In this document: positions 37,354-46,797 of the stretch, one piece after another
Layout of the letters: the number at the start of each line of letters is the position of its first letter
How positions within the stretch are numbered: position 1 is the stretch's first letter
From: an uncultured Roseobacter sp.
GTDB taxonomy: Bacteria; Pseudomonadota; Alphaproteobacteria; Rhodobacterales; Rhodobacteraceae
Length of the DNA stretch: 64,000 bases
Direction: 5' to 3'
NCBI RefSeq assembly: GCF_947499265.1
Contig: NZ_CANMNK010000003.1
Location: forward strand, 310,001 to 374,000
Notes under the pieces: generated by a model
What the model saw: only the letters and a program-made list of their open reading frames with translations
Told to the model about the DNA's origin: nothing
Database searches by the model: none
Translations under genes and position numbers: made by a program

Positions 37354-38280
37354 ATGACAGCACTGGACCCCACAAACACGCCCGCGCCATCGCAGCGGAG
37401 TTGGTACAAACGCAACGAGATTGCCGTCACCCCCTGGCTGTTTCTCGCGCCCGCGATCCTGTTCTTTGCCTTTTATGTGATCTGGCCGATCTACCAGTCG
37501 ATCGCGATTTCCTTTTACGACTGGGACGGCTTGGGCGACGCAACATTTGTCGGCATGGCAAACTACGCCGAACTGATGGAGGACAGCGCCTTCGAAGTGT
37601 CGCTCTGGAACAACCTCAAATGGCTGCTGCTCTACCTGCTGGCCATTCCCGGCGGACTTTTCATCGCGCTGTTCCTGAACCAGACGGTGACGGGCATCCG
37701 CATCTACAAATCCCTCTTCTTCTTCCCCTTCGTGCTCAGCCAGGTGGTTGTGGGCCTGGTGTTCTCCTGGTTCTACCTGCCCAACGAGGGGCTGCTGAAC
37801 GGGGTCCTGGGGCTGGTGGGGCTGGGGCCGGTCAACGTGCTGGGCGATCCGACTCTGGCGACCTACGGCATCATCGCGGCTGGCCTCTGGCCGCAAACGG
37901 CTTATTGCATGATCCTCTATCTCACCGGCCTCAACGCCGTTGACCCCGAGCAGATCGAAGCGGGCCGCCTTGATGGGGCCAAGGGCTGGCGGATGCTCTG
38001 GTTCATCATCATCCCACAGCTGAAACCTGCGACCTTCATCGCCTTCGTGGTGACGATCATTGGCGCCCTGCGGAGCTTTGACCTGATCTCGATCATGACC
38101 AATGGCGGCCCCTTCGGGCAGACCCGCGTGCTGAGCTTCTACATGTTCGAAAAGGCGCTCAGCGAATACGGCTTCCGCATGGGGTATGGCGCGGCCATCG
38201 CCGTGATCCTCTTCCTGATCATGCTGATCTTCATCGCCTACTTCCTGTGGTCCATGTGGCGCGAGGAGAAAGGCCGATGA
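37354..38280 (+). CDS. Sugar ABC transporter permease (MalF/UgpA type)
   Basis: A 308-aa permease with six membrane spans. The first starts WLFLAPAILFFAFYVIWPIY. The EAA loop reads EQIEAGRLDGAKGWRMLWFIIIPQLKP, which contacts the ATPase. GAGGAG lies before the ATG. Its stop overlaps the start of the YjbR-type gene (ATGA). It forms the channel with the MalG-type permease encoded further on. Confidence 0.94.
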   Translation: MTALDPTNTPAPSQRSWYKRNEIAVTPWLFLAPAILFFAFYVIWPIYQSIAISFYDWDGLGDATFVGMANYAELMEDSAFEVSLWNNLKWLLLYLLAIPGGLFIALFLNQTVTGIRIYKSLFFFPFVLSQVVVGLVFSWFYLPNEGLLNGVLGLVGLGPVNVLGDPTLATYGIIAAGLWPQTAYCMILYLTGLNAVDPEQIEAGRLDGAKGWRMLWFIIIPQLKPATFIAFVVTIIGALRSFDLISIMTNGGPFGQTRVLSFYMFEKALSEYGFRMGYGAAIAVILFLIMLIFIAYFLWSMWREEKGR

Positions 38281-38630
38281 GCTTTCGCAGACGTGTTGAC
38301 ATGATCTGCGGCGACCTGCCCGGGGCGGAGAAATCCGACCCCTGGGGCGGCGGCCACGACGCCTGGAAAGTGGGCGGCAAGATGTTCGCCTGTATCGGAT
38401 CATCGGCACCGGGGATTTCCGTGAAAACCCCGGACATCGAAACCGCAACAATGCTGATCGAGGCCGGTGTGGGCAACAAGGCGCCCTATTTCCACCGCAG
38501 CTGGATCAACCTGCCGGAAAAAACAGAAGATGGCGAATTGCGCCATAGGCTCTGCACATCCTACGACATTGTGCGCGCCAGTCTGACCAAAAAAGCGCAA
38601 GCAGCGCTGCCCGCCCGCGAGGAGGCCTGA
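38277..38630 (+). CDS. MmcQ/YjbR-family protein inside the sugar transport operon
   Basis: A 117-aa protein with MmcQ/YjbR features: ICGDLPGAEKSDPWGGGHDAWKVGGKMFACIG, KTPDIETATMLIEAG (split) and a C-terminal YDIVRASLTKK. The family has a CyaY/YjbR double-wing fold and no settled function. The ATG overlaps the upstream permease stop (ATGA), and the next permease starts one base after its stop. It thus sits between two subunits of one transporter, which is odd for this family and suggests a regulatory or accessory role. Confidence 0.88.
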   Translation: MSFRRRVDMICGDLPGAEKSDPWGGGHDAWKVGGKMFACIGSSAPGISVKTPDIETATMLIEAGVGNKAPYFHRSWINLPEKTEDGELRHRLCTSYDIVRASLTKKAQAALPAREEA

Positions 38631-38631
38631 G

Positions 38632-39480
38632 ATGTTCCCGACACCGATTGAGAAAACCCCCCGTTCCTGGCAGCTGACCTATCAGTCGCTCTTGCCGATT
38701 GCCCTGATCATGTGGCTCCTGCCGCTGATTGCCGTGGCCGTGTTTTCAGTCAAACCGGCGGTGGATTTCACCCAGGGCAACTACTGGGGCCTGCCCTCGT
38801 CGTTCGAGATGTTCAACAACTACGGTCAGGTATTCTTCAACTCCGACATGCCGCGTTACATGCTGAATTCGGTGCTGATCACGGTGCCCACGGTCATTGG
38901 CGCGGTGGCTCTGTCCTGCCTCGCCGGGTTTGCCCTTGGCGTCTACAAGTTCAAATCCAACATCTGGATCTTCTTCATGTTCGTGGCGGGCAACTTCGTG
39001 CCCTTCCAGATCCTGATGGTGCCGGTGCGCGACCTGACGCTCGACATGGGGCTCTACAACACCAAGACCGGCTTGGTCCTCTTTCACGTGGCCTTCCAGA
39101 CCGGATTCTGCACGCTCTTCATGCGCAACTTCATCCGCGCCCTGCCCTATGAATTGATCGAAGCTGCCCGTGTCGAAGGCATCGCGGAGTGGAAGATTTT
39201 CTGGTATGTGGTGATCCCGCTGATGAAACCCGCGATTGCGGCGCTCTCGGTGCTGATCTTCACCTTCATCTGGAACGATTACTTCTGGGCGGTGGTGCTG
39301 ACGCAGGGCCCTGAAAGCCAGCCGGTCACAGCGGGGATCACCAGCTTCAACGCGCAGTTCCGCGCCGCCTATCATCTGATGAGCGCGGGCTCCATCGTCG
39401 CCGCCCTGCCGCCGGTGCTGATGTTCTTCCTGATGCAACGGCACTTTATCGCCGGTCTCACCCTCGGAGCCGTAAAGTGA
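38632..39480 (+). CDS. Sugar ABC transporter permease (MalG type)
   Basis: A 282-aa permease. EAA loop: ELIEAARVEGIAEWKIFWYVVIPLMKP. It ends MQRHFIAGLTLGAVK, the usual MalG tail that touches the ATPase. It starts one base after the YjbR-type stop and ends within the GTG start of the alpha-galactosidase gene (GTGA). Confidence 0.95.
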   Translation: MFPTPIEKTPRSWQLTYQSLLPIALIMWLLPLIAVAVFSVKPAVDFTQGNYWGLPSSFEMFNNYGQVFFNSDMPRYMLNSVLITVPTVIGAVALSCLAGFALGVYKFKSNIWIFFMFVAGNFVPFQILMVPVRDLTLDMGLYNTKTGLVLFHVAFQTGFCTLFMRNFIRALPYELIEAARVEGIAEWKIFWYVVIPLMKPAIAALSVLIFTFIWNDYFWAVVLTQGPESQPVTAGITSFNAQFRAAYHLMSAGSIVAALPPVLMFFLMQRHFIAGLTLGAVK

Positions 39481-41561
39481 CACAATGCTGGCGGCTGGAC
39501 GACGAGCGTCAGACACTGGCGCTCGCCTCTTCCGGTGGGCGCTGCCCACAGGTTGTTTATTGGGGCGCACCGCTGCCCGCGGGAGAAGACCTGACGGCGA
39601 TCACCCGCATCAGCACGCTTGATGTTACGGGTGGCATGCTGGATGAAAATCCTGATCTGTCACTCTGTCCGGAGGCCTCTCGCACCTTTCCCGGCCAGCC
39701 CGGGCTGATCGTCCGCGATCAGGACGGCACACCGCTCTTGCCGAAATTCCATCTCGATGGTGTCGAAGTGCGCCCTGACGGGCTGACAGTGATCTGCAAG
39801 GATCAGGGGAACCGTCTAACTTATACTGCGGACTTTGCGCTTGATCCCGAGACCCACGTCATCGCGATGACGGCGGCACTCTCGGCAGATCGCCCGCTGC
39901 ATCTGCACTGGCTGGCGGCCCCGGTGCTGCCTGCGCCGCAGCATGCCAATGACATGATCGATTTTGCCGGGCGCTGGTGTGGTGAGTTCCAGATGAACCG
40001 CACCGCCTGGTCGCCCGGCATCCGCTACCGCGAAAACCGCACGGGCCGCACCGGGCACGAACACTTCCCCGGCCTGATCGTCCCGTGCCAGGCAGCCACC
40101 AACACCAGCGGCGAGGCCTTTGCCTTTCACTATGGCTGGTCTGGTGGTCACCGCATGATCGCCGAAGAACTACCCGACGGGCGCCGCCAGATCCAGTTCG
40201 GCCATGCGGCGCGCATGGAAACTTCCCCCTCGACGGAATTCCGCACCGCACCGCTCTATGCGGTCTATTCGTCGGATGGCTTGAACGGCTGCGCGGTGTC
40301 TTTTCAGCGGCATCTGCGCGACCGGGTGGTCACCTGGACCAAACCGGGACGCCCGCGCCCGGTGCATTACAATTGCTGGGAAGCGGTCTATTTCGCCCAT
40401 GACCTGCCCGTGCTGAAAGACATCGCCACCCGCGCTGCCAAGCTTGGCGCGGAGCGTTTCGTGCTGGATGATGGCTGGTTCGGGCAACGCGACGATGACA
40501 CCTCTTCCCTGTCCGATTGGGAAGTGGATCCGCGCAAATACCCTGATGGTCTCGGCCCGCTCATCGACTATGTGCATGGGCAGGGCATGAGCTTTGGCAT
40601 CTGGTTCGAGCCGGAGATGATCAACCCCAATTCAAATATTCACCGCGCCCATCCCGATTGGGCGCTGGGGTCGGAGGATCAGGTGCTGGGCCGCCAGCAA
40701 AAGGCGCTGAATATGGCGCTGCCGGAAGTGCGTGATTTCCTCTACGAGCGGATTTCCAAGCTGCTGTCCACCCACCCCATCGACTACATCAAATGGGACC
40801 ACAACCGCGTGCTGCCGATGCCGGATGCCGCGCAAACCCGCGGGTCTTATGCGCTGATCGACCGGTTGCGCGCGGATTTCCCGGATGTAGAGATTGAAAG
40901 CTGTGCCTCGGGTGGCGGACGCATTGATTTCGGCATCCTCAGTCGGACACAGCGGGTGTGGCTGTCAGACAGCAATGACGCGCTGGAGCGGCTGAAAATG
41001 CAGCATAATGCGTCGATCTTCATGCCCTCTGCCGTGACCGGCAGCCATGTGGGTCCGCGCAAATGCCACACCTCCGGTCGCGTGCTGGACATCGAATTCC
41101 GCGCATGGGTCGCGGCGCAGCGGCATATGGGGTTTGAGATGGACCCGCGCGAACTGACCGATCACGAGGCACGCGTGCTGGCGGATGTCACCGCCTGGTG
41201 GAAGGACAACCGCGACTGGATGTATACAGCGGATATTCTGCGGCTGGACGCTTCTGACCCTTCGGTTATCGCCGAACAGCAGCAGGCACGGGACGGCAGC
41301 CGCTTTGTGGTCTTTTCCGGCAAATCGGGCACCTCACCGCAGATTGCACCGCGCCCGCTGCGGCTGACGCGCCTGGAACCGGACGCGCAGTATGAAATCA
41401 GCCTGCGCAACCGCGCCTCCGCCACCGTGCTGTCGCGCGGCAATCTGGCGCTCAAAGAAGGCCCGCTGACGCTGACGGGGGCCGCGCTCATGCACAACGG
41501 GGTGACCCTGCCATGGAGCTTCCCCGAGAGCATGTGGGTGCTGGAGGGCAAGCGGCTGTGA
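39477..41561 (+). CDS. Alpha-galactosidase, GH36
   Basis: A 694-aa protein of GH36 architecture: N-terminal beta-sandwich, a TIM barrel from about residue 290 (FVLDDGWFGQRDDDTSSLSDW) and a C-terminal beta domain. The nucleophile is Asp441 in DYIKWDHNR and the acid/base Asp498 in WLSDSNDALE, after ESCASGGGRIDFG. There is no signal peptide, so it acts in the cytoplasm on imported substrate. The GTG start overlaps the permease stop. It releases alpha-linked galactose. Confidence 0.95.
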   Translation: MTQCWRLDDERQTLALASSGGRCPQVVYWGAPLPAGEDLTAITRISTLDVTGGMLDENPDLSLCPEASRTFPGQPGLIVRDQDGTPLLPKFHLDGVEVRPDGLTVICKDQGNRLTYTADFALDPETHVIAMTAALSADRPLHLHWLAAPVLPAPQHANDMIDFAGRWCGEFQMNRTAWSPGIRYRENRTGRTGHEHFPGLIVPCQAATNTSGEAFAFHYGWSGGHRMIAEELPDGRRQIQFGHAARMETSPSTEFRTAPLYAVYSSDGLNGCAVSFQRHLRDRVVTWTKPGRPRPVHYNCWEAVYFAHDLPVLKDIATRAAKLGAERFVLDDGWFGQRDDDTSSLSDWEVDPRKYPDGLGPLIDYVHGQGMSFGIWFEPEMINPNSNIHRAHPDWALGSEDQVLGRQQKALNMALPEVRDFLYERISKLLSTHPIDYIKWDHNRVLPMPDAAQTRGSYALIDRLRADFPDVEIESCASGGGRIDFGILSRTQRVWLSDSNDALERLKMQHNASIFMPSAVTGSHVGPRKCHTSGRVLDIEFRAWVAAQRHMGFEMDPRELTDHEARVLADVTAWWKDNRDWMYTADILRLDASDPSVIAEQQQARDGSRFVVFSGKSGTSPQIAPRPLRLTRLEPDAQYEISLRNRASATVLSRGNLALKEGPLTLTGAALMHNGVTLPWSFPESMWVLEGKRL

Positions 41562-41667
41562 CACAGATCAACGGAACGCCATTTCGCTTGAATATCATCG
41601 ACCTTCGGGGCACATCGCTGCCATCACCTGCACCATCCTGCCTTCGGGCAATAACCGGGACAGTATC

Positions 41668-42438
41668 ATGACAAAGACCGCAAGTTTTCACGATCTCGAC
41701 GGTGCCTCGATCTATATCACAGGGGGCGGATCGGGCATTGGGGCGGATCTCACCGATGGCTTCCTAGCCCAGGGCGCCAACGTCGCTTTCATCGGTCGCT
41801 CCGATGCCAGCGCCTTCGTGGCCGAAATGACCGAAAAACACGGACGCGCACCACTGTTTTTCCAGGGCGACATCACCGATACGGACGGTCTGCGCAAAAC
41901 GATCGCTGCGGCGGAAGAGGCCCACGGCCCCATTGACACGCTGGTCTCCAACGCCGCCAATGACCGCCGGCACAACTGGCTGGAGCTGACGCCGGAGGAT
42001 TGGGATTTTCTGTTGTCGGTCAACCTCAAGGCCTATTTCTTTGCCGCACAAGCGGTGGCGCCTGCCATGATCAAACGGGGCTCCGGCGCGATCATCAACT
42101 TCAGCTCGATCAGCTATATGATGGGCAACGCGGGCTACCCCGCCTACACCAGCGCCAACGGCGGCATCACCGCCATGACCCGCAGCCTGGCGCGTGAATT
42201 GGGCCCCGATGGCATCCGTGTGAACGCGCTAGCACCGGGCTGGGTTCTGACGGAAAAGCAATTGGACAAATGGGCGACACCGGATGCATTGGCGGCCCAT
42301 CTGGAACGCCAGTGCCTCAAGACCCACCTTGAACCGCAGGACATTGTCGATGCGGTGCTGTTTCTGGCCTCGAACACCAGCAAGATGATGACCGGGCAGT
42401 GTATGGTTGTGGACGGCGGCGTGGTCACCACAGGATGA
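41668..42438 (+). CDS. SDR-family dehydrogenase, probable galactose 1-dehydrogenase
   Basis: A 256-aa short-chain dehydrogenase: cofactor loop ITGGGSGIG, NAAN motif near residue 90, catalytic Ser in INFSSISYM and Tyr160. The classic YxxxK lysine is replaced by Asn164 (YTSANGG). From memory the overall sequence is close to the Caulobacter-type D-xylose dehydrogenase group (LTxGFxxQGAxV, ECxLK-type C-terminal motif QCLKTHLEP). In this operon, oxidation of galactose to galactonolactone is the expected job. The lysine change may lower activity or mark a distinct subgroup; other sugars are possible. Confidence 0.8.
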   Translation: MTKTASFHDLDGASIYITGGGSGIGADLTDGFLAQGANVAFIGRSDASAFVAEMTEKHGRAPLFFQGDITDTDGLRKTIAAAEEAHGPIDTLVSNAANDRRHNWLELTPEDWDFLLSVNLKAYFFAAQAVAPAMIKRGSGAIINFSSISYMMGNAGYPAYTSANGGITAMTRSLARELGPDGIRVNALAPGWVLTEKQLDKWATPDALAAHLERQCLKTHLEPQDIVDAVLFLASNTSKMMTGQCMVVDGGVVTTG

Positions 42439-42442
42439 GCGC

Positions 42443-43348
42443 ATGAGCCAGACCATAGCACCTGACTGGATCGCGGTGGATTGGGGCACAACCAATCTGC
42501 GCGCCTTTGCGATGCAGGGGGGGGCGGTGCTGGCGCGGGCGCAATCCGACGACGGCATGGGCCGGTTGCAGACGGAAGAGTTTGAACCTGCGCTCCTGCG
42601 GCTCATCGGCGATTGGCTGACCGGCGGCCCCGTGCCGGTGATCGCCTGCGGCATGGTCGGATCGCGCCAGGGCTGGGTCGAGGCGCCCTACCGCTCGGTG
42701 CCCTGCACCCCCCTGGCCGAAACCCTGACCACGGCCCCCACCACCCAAGGGTTGAAAGTGCGCGTTGTCTCTGGCCTGTCCCAGGCCAGCCCCGCGGATG
42801 TCATGCGCGGCGAGGAAACGCAGATAGCCGGGTTCCTGCATCTCAACCCGGGCTGGGACGGCGTGCTCTGCCTGCCCGGCACACATACGAAATGGGTGCA
42901 CCTGAGTGCCGGTGAAGTTGTCAGCTTTCAAACCTTCATGTCGGGTGAGCTCTTTGCGCTGATCAGCGACGGATCGGTTCTGCGCCATTCCCTGGCTGAG
43001 GACGGGTGGGAGAACGCCGCCTTTGATGCGGCAGTCAGCGATGCCATGGCCAAGCCCGAACGCTTTGCCGCCCGGCTCTTTGGGTTGCGCGCAGATCACC
43101 TGTTGCATCAGACCCCTGCGGCCAGCACCCGCGCGGCGCTGTCGGGGTTTCTCATTGGTGCAGAACTCGCCGCTGCCCGCCCCTATTGGCTGGGTCAGAA
43201 CGTTGCCATATTGGGCACGGGCGATCAGGCCCGCGCCTACCAATCGGCCCTGCGCCCCCAAGGCGTTGAGGCAATGCTTGTCGATACGGAACGAACAACC
43301 CTTGCCGGGCTGACCGCCGCTTATAGAAACGCAAAGGCTCTCACATGA
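42443..43348 (+). CDS. dgoK: 2-Dehydro-3-deoxygalactonokinase
   Basis: A 301-aa kinase starting at the ATG at 42443 ([22 protein letters not shown]), four bases after the SDR stop. Family features: [49 protein letters not shown] and [18 protein letters not shown]. It phosphorylates 2-keto-3-deoxygalactonate to the 6-phosphate in the De Ley-Doudoroff route. Its stop overlaps the aldolase start (ATGA). Confidence 0.95.
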   Translation: MSQTIAPDWIAVDWGTTNLRAFAMQGGAVLARAQSDDGMGRLQTEEFEPALLRLIGDWLTGGPVPVIACGMVGSRQGWVEAPYRSVPCTPLAETLTTAPTTQGLKVRVVSGLSQASPADVMRGEETQIAGFLHLNPGWDGVLCLPGTHTKWVHLSAGEVVSFQTFMSGELFALISDGSVLRHSLAEDGWENAAFDAAVSDAMAKPERFAARLFGLRADHLLHQTPAASTRAALSGFLIGAELAAARPYWLGQNVAILGTGDQARAYQSALRPQGVEAMLVDTERTTLAGLTAAYRNAKALT

Positions 43349-43950
43349 CACTGCCCCTGATCGCCATTCTGCGTGGCATTACTCCGCCCGAGGCCCCCAC
43401 CATCGCCGAGGCGCTGCTGGACGCGGGCATCACCCAGATCGAAGTGCCACTAAACTCACCCGATCCGCTGGAAAGCATCGGCAGCCTGGCGCGCGCATTC
43501 GGCGACCGGGCCCTGATCGGTGCCGGTACCGTTTTGACGGTGGCGGAGGTGGATGCCGTCGCCAACGCGGGGGGCAAGCTGATTGTATCGCCCAACTGCG
43601 ATGTCGCGGTGATCCGCGCGACCAAGGCTCTTGGCATGCAAAGCTGGCCCGGCGTCTTCACCCCCACCGAAGCTTTCGCGGCCCTGCACGCAGGTGCTGA
43701 CGGACTGAAACTCTTTCCGGGCGCGATGGCGGGCACCGCTGGTCTTGCGGCGATGCGCCCGATCCTGCCCAAGGGCACGCTGGTCTTTGCCGTCGGCGGC
43801 GCAGGTCCGGAGAATTTTGACGAATGGATTGCCGCCAGTGCGGATGGCTTCGGGTTGGGATCGGCCATCTACAAACCGGGACTGACCGCGCAGGATGTGG
43901 CTGACCGAGCCCGGAAAATCGTTGAGGCCTATAAACAGGCCACCGCGTGA
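43345..43950 (+). CDS. dgoA: 2-Dehydro-3-deoxy-6-phosphogalactonate aldolase
   Basis: A 201-aa KDPG/KDPGal-type aldolase: [46 protein letters not shown] and the Schiff-base lysine in [10 protein letters not shown]. The VPLNSPDP segment is the KDPGal version (KDPG aldolases have VTLRTP). It yields pyruvate and glyceraldehyde 3-phosphate. It overlaps both neighbours by four bases. Confidence 0.95.
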   Translation: MTLPLIAILRGITPPEAPTIAEALLDAGITQIEVPLNSPDPLESIGSLARAFGDRALIGAGTVLTVAEVDAVANAGGKLIVSPNCDVAVIRATKALGMQSWPGVFTPTEAFAALHAGADGLKLFPGAMAGTAGLAAMRPILPKGTLVFAVGGAGPENFDEWIAASADGFGLGSAIYKPGLTAQDVADRARKIVEAYKQATA

Positions 43951-44807
43951 CGTTTTCGGTCCATGATGCCCGGCGCTGCCAGCTGGGCGAAGGGCCGCTG
44001 TGGCATCCGCTGCGCCAGCAGCTTTTCTGGTTTGATATTATCGGTCAGAAACTCCTGAGCCAGTCAGGCGCAGACCCGTTGGAATGGCCATTCGACGAAA
44101 CGGTTTCCGCTGCCGGTTGGATCGATGCCGATACCCTGCTGATCGCCTCGGCCACCGGGCTGTGGCGGTTTGACCTGATCACCGCTGAAAAGACCCGCAT
44201 CGTTCCGTTGGAGCAAGGCAATTCCGTCACACGCTCCAACGACGGGCGCGCAGATCCCTGGGGCGGGTTCTGGATTGGCACCATGGGCAAGAATGCCGAA
44301 GTCGGGGCTGGCGCAATCTACAGGCTCTACCAAGGGGAGTTGCGGAAGCTTTTTGGCGAGATCACCATCTCCAACGCCATCTGCTTTGCCCCCGACAGAA
44401 ACTTTGCCTATTTCGCCGATACCGCGCAGGCGCAGGTCATGCGCGTGCCGCTGGACCGCAATGGCTGGCCCGATGGCGCACCGCAGGTGTTCCTTGATCT
44501 CAGCGCCGAAGGTCTCAACCCTGACGGGGCCGTAGTGGACAAAAACGGGGCGCTGTGGATTGCCCAATGGGGCGCAGGACGCGTCGCGGCCTATTCTCCA
44601 GATGGCACATTCCTGCAAGCGATCGAGCTGCCCGCAGCGCATACCACCTGCCCGGCCTTTGGTGGCGCGGATCTGACCACGCTCTACGTCACCAGCGCCA
44701 TGCAGGGGCTGGAAACGGCGCATCTGGCGGCGGAAAAAGCCCACGGGCAAACCTTTGCGATCCCCGGCGTTGCGCAGGGGCTGGCAGAACCACGGGTGAT
44801 CTTATGA
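43947..44807 (+). CDS. SMP-30/gluconolactonase-family lactonase, probable galactonolactonase
   Basis: A 286-aa six-bladed propeller: [21 protein letters not shown] (metal-site Glu), [20 protein letters not shown] (metal-site Asn/Asp), [18 protein letters not shown] and [20 protein letters not shown]. Its GTG start overlaps the aldolase stop, and its stop overlaps the beta-galactosidase start. It should hydrolyse the sugar lactone made by the dehydrogenase. The exact sugar (galactono-, possibly arabino- or glucono-lactone) is inferred from context. Confidence 0.9.
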   Translation: MTFSVHDARRCQLGEGPLWHPLRQQLFWFDIIGQKLLSQSGADPLEWPFDETVSAAGWIDADTLLIASATGLWRFDLITAEKTRIVPLEQGNSVTRSNDGRADPWGGFWIGTMGKNAEVGAGAIYRLYQGELRKLFGEITISNAICFAPDRNFAYFADTAQAQVMRVPLDRNGWPDGAPQVFLDLSAEGLNPDGAVVDKNGALWIAQWGAGRVAAYSPDGTFLQAIELPAAHTTCPAFGGADLTTLYVTSAMQGLETAHLAAEKAHGQTFAIPGVAQGLAEPRVIL

Positions 44808-46702
44808 AACGTGCGTTGGGCACCTGCTACTATCCCGAACACTGGCCGGAAGAGATGTGGGCGCAAGATGCCGCCAATATGATCGCGGCAGGCATCACCT
44901 GGGTCAGGATCGGCGAATTTGCCTGGAGCCGGATGGAACCCACACCCGGCACCTTTACCTTCGACTGGCTGGATCGCGCCATCGACACGCTGAGCGCTGC
45001 GGGCCTGAAGATCATCCTCGGCACGCCCACCTGCACCCCGCCACGCTGGATGCTGGACAGGTTTCCCGACATGTTGGCCGTTGACGCGCAGGGGCAGCCG
45101 CGCAAGTTCGGCTCCCGGCGGCATTATTGCTTCAGCCACGCAGGCTACCGCGCGGCCAGCGGCCGGATCGCCGAGGTTCTGGGAGATCGCTACGGTCGCG
45201 ACCCGCGCATACAGGGCTGGCAGATCGACAATGAATATGGCTGCCATGACACGGTCCTGTCCTATTCGGACGCCGCGCGGGAGGCGTTCCGGCTATGGTT
45301 GCGGAACCGGTATGGCGACATCGATGCGCTGAACGCGGCCTGGGGCAATGTGTTCTGGTCGATGGAATACCGCGGTTTCGATGAGATCGACCTGCCCAAT
45401 CTCACAGTGACGCAGGCCAATCCGAGCCATGAACTGGCCTTTCGCCGGTTCAGCTCCGATCAGGTGGTGGCCTATCACGCGGTGCAGGTGGCCGCCCTGC
45501 GCGCCCGGACCGATGCGCCGCTCATTCATAATTACATGGGTCGGGTGCTGGATTTCGACCACTTCGATGTCGGGGCCTCGATTGATATCGCCAGCTGGGA
45601 CAGCTACCCCATCGGATTTCTGTCCGACCGGCTGGAGGGCAGCGCGGAACACAAGGCGCGCTACCTGCAACAGGGCGACCCGGATATGCAGGCCTTCCAC
45701 CATGATCTCTACCGCGCCGTTGGCAAGGACGGGCGCTGGTGGGTGATGGAACAACAACCCGGCCCGGTGAACTGGGCCCCGCACAACCCCGCGCCCCTGC
45801 CGGGCATGGTGCGGCTTTGGAGCTGGGAGGCGTTTGCCCATGGCGCCGAGGTCGTCAGCTACTTCCGCTGGCGTCAGGCGCCCTTTGCACAAGAGCAGAT
45901 GCATGCCGGATTGCGCCGCCCCGACGATGCCCCGGCGCCCGGATTGGCCGAGGCGGCGCAGGTCGCGCAGGAAATGGCGCAGATGCCGGATGTCGCGGTC
46001 AAGAAAGCACCGGTTGCGCTGGTTTTCGACTACCCGTCTGAATGGGCCTGGGTCACGCTGCCGCAGGGCGACGGGTTCAGCTATTTCCGCCTGATGCTGG
46101 AGGCGTATCGCGCCCTGCGGCGACAGGGTCTTTCGGTTGATATCATTCCCTCGACAGTCGACGATGTATCAGACTACGCCATGGTTCTGGCGCCCGGTCT
46201 GGCCCATCTGCCTGATGCTTTGAAAACAGCTTTGACGGGGACCGTCGCCCTGCTTGGCCCGCGATCCAATGCGGTGACCGAAGAGCTTTGCATACCGGTG
46301 CCCATGGGACCGGATCTGCCGGGTCTGGATACCACTGTGGCGCGGGTTGAAAGCCTGCCGCCGGACGTGACCCGGGCGGTCAAGGGCGGTGGCACGATCC
46401 AGCATTGGATGGAAATGCTGGAAGGACAGGCCGCGACGCGTTTCGAGACGGTCACGGGTGACGCCATCCTAAAAAGCGAAGGCGCGCTGCACTATCTGGG
46501 CGCCTGGCCGGATGAAGCACTCTGGGACCGTATCATTGTAGATCTGGCGGAACAGGCAGGCGTCGAGACGCGAGAATTGCCCGAAGGATTGCGCCTTAGG
46601 GATACACAGACCCATCTTTTTGCCTTTAATTATAACTCCGATACGGTCTTGTTTGACGGTGTGCAAATCCCCCCTGCCGGTGTGCATTGGTGGACGCGCT
46701 AG
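44804..46702 (+). CDS. Beta-galactosidase, GH42
   Basis: A 632-aa protein with GH42 features: GTCYYPEHWPEEMW and RIGEFAWSRMEP at the N-terminus, acid/base Glu144 in WQIDNEYGCHD, nucleophile Glu316 in WWVMEQQPGPVNW, then a trimerisation domain (about 380-560) and a short beta domain. No signal peptide: it is cytoplasmic. The start overlaps the lactonase stop (ATGA), so earlier in-frame starts are rejected. It is the last gene of the galactoside operon. GH42 enzymes act on short beta-galactosides. Its TAG stop lies in the motif CTAGAGCGTTTCG. Confidence 0.94.
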   Translation: MKRALGTCYYPEHWPEEMWAQDAANMIAAGITWVRIGEFAWSRMEPTPGTFTFDWLDRAIDTLSAAGLKIILGTPTCTPPRWMLDRFPDMLAVDAQGQPRKFGSRRHYCFSHAGYRAASGRIAEVLGDRYGRDPRIQGWQIDNEYGCHDTVLSYSDAAREAFRLWLRNRYGDIDALNAAWGNVFWSMEYRGFDEIDLPNLTVTQANPSHELAFRRFSSDQVVAYHAVQVAALRARTDAPLIHNYMGRVLDFDHFDVGASIDIASWDSYPIGFLSDRLEGSAEHKARYLQQGDPDMQAFHHDLYRAVGKDGRWWVMEQQPGPVNWAPHNPAPLPGMVRLWSWEAFAHGAEVVSYFRWRQAPFAQEQMHAGLRRPDDAPAPGLAEAAQVAQEMAQMPDVAVKKAPVALVFDYPSEWAWVTLPQGDGFSYFRLMLEAYRALRRQGLSVDIIPSTVDDVSDYAMVLAPGLAHLPDALKTALTGTVALLGPRSNAVTEELCIPVPMGPDLPGLDTTVARVESLPPDVTRAVKGGGTIQHWMEMLEGQAATRFETVTGDAILKSEGALHYLGAWPDEALWDRIIVDLAEQAGVETRELPEGLRLRDTQTHLFAFNYNSDTVLFDGVQIPPAGVHWWTR

Positions 46703-46704
46703 AG

Positions 46705-46795
46705 CGTTTCGGCTTTAACTTGAAGTACTTGGGCGCAGCCTCTCCCGACAGGTGAATGCAAAAAATGTGCCGTGTTTCACCGAAAAGTCGAAACG
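46705..46795. repeat. Inverted repeat between convergent operon ends
   Basis: CGTTTCGGCTTTA (46705-46717) and AAAAGTCGAAACG (46783-46795) are imperfect reverse complements (11 of 13). They frame a spacer between the beta-galactosidase and glucokinase stops. They may form a long hairpin or mark a small dispersed repeat, as the left arm continues the CTAGAGCGTTTCG motif also found at 854-866. Confidence 0.5.
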
Positions 46796-46797
46796 AC

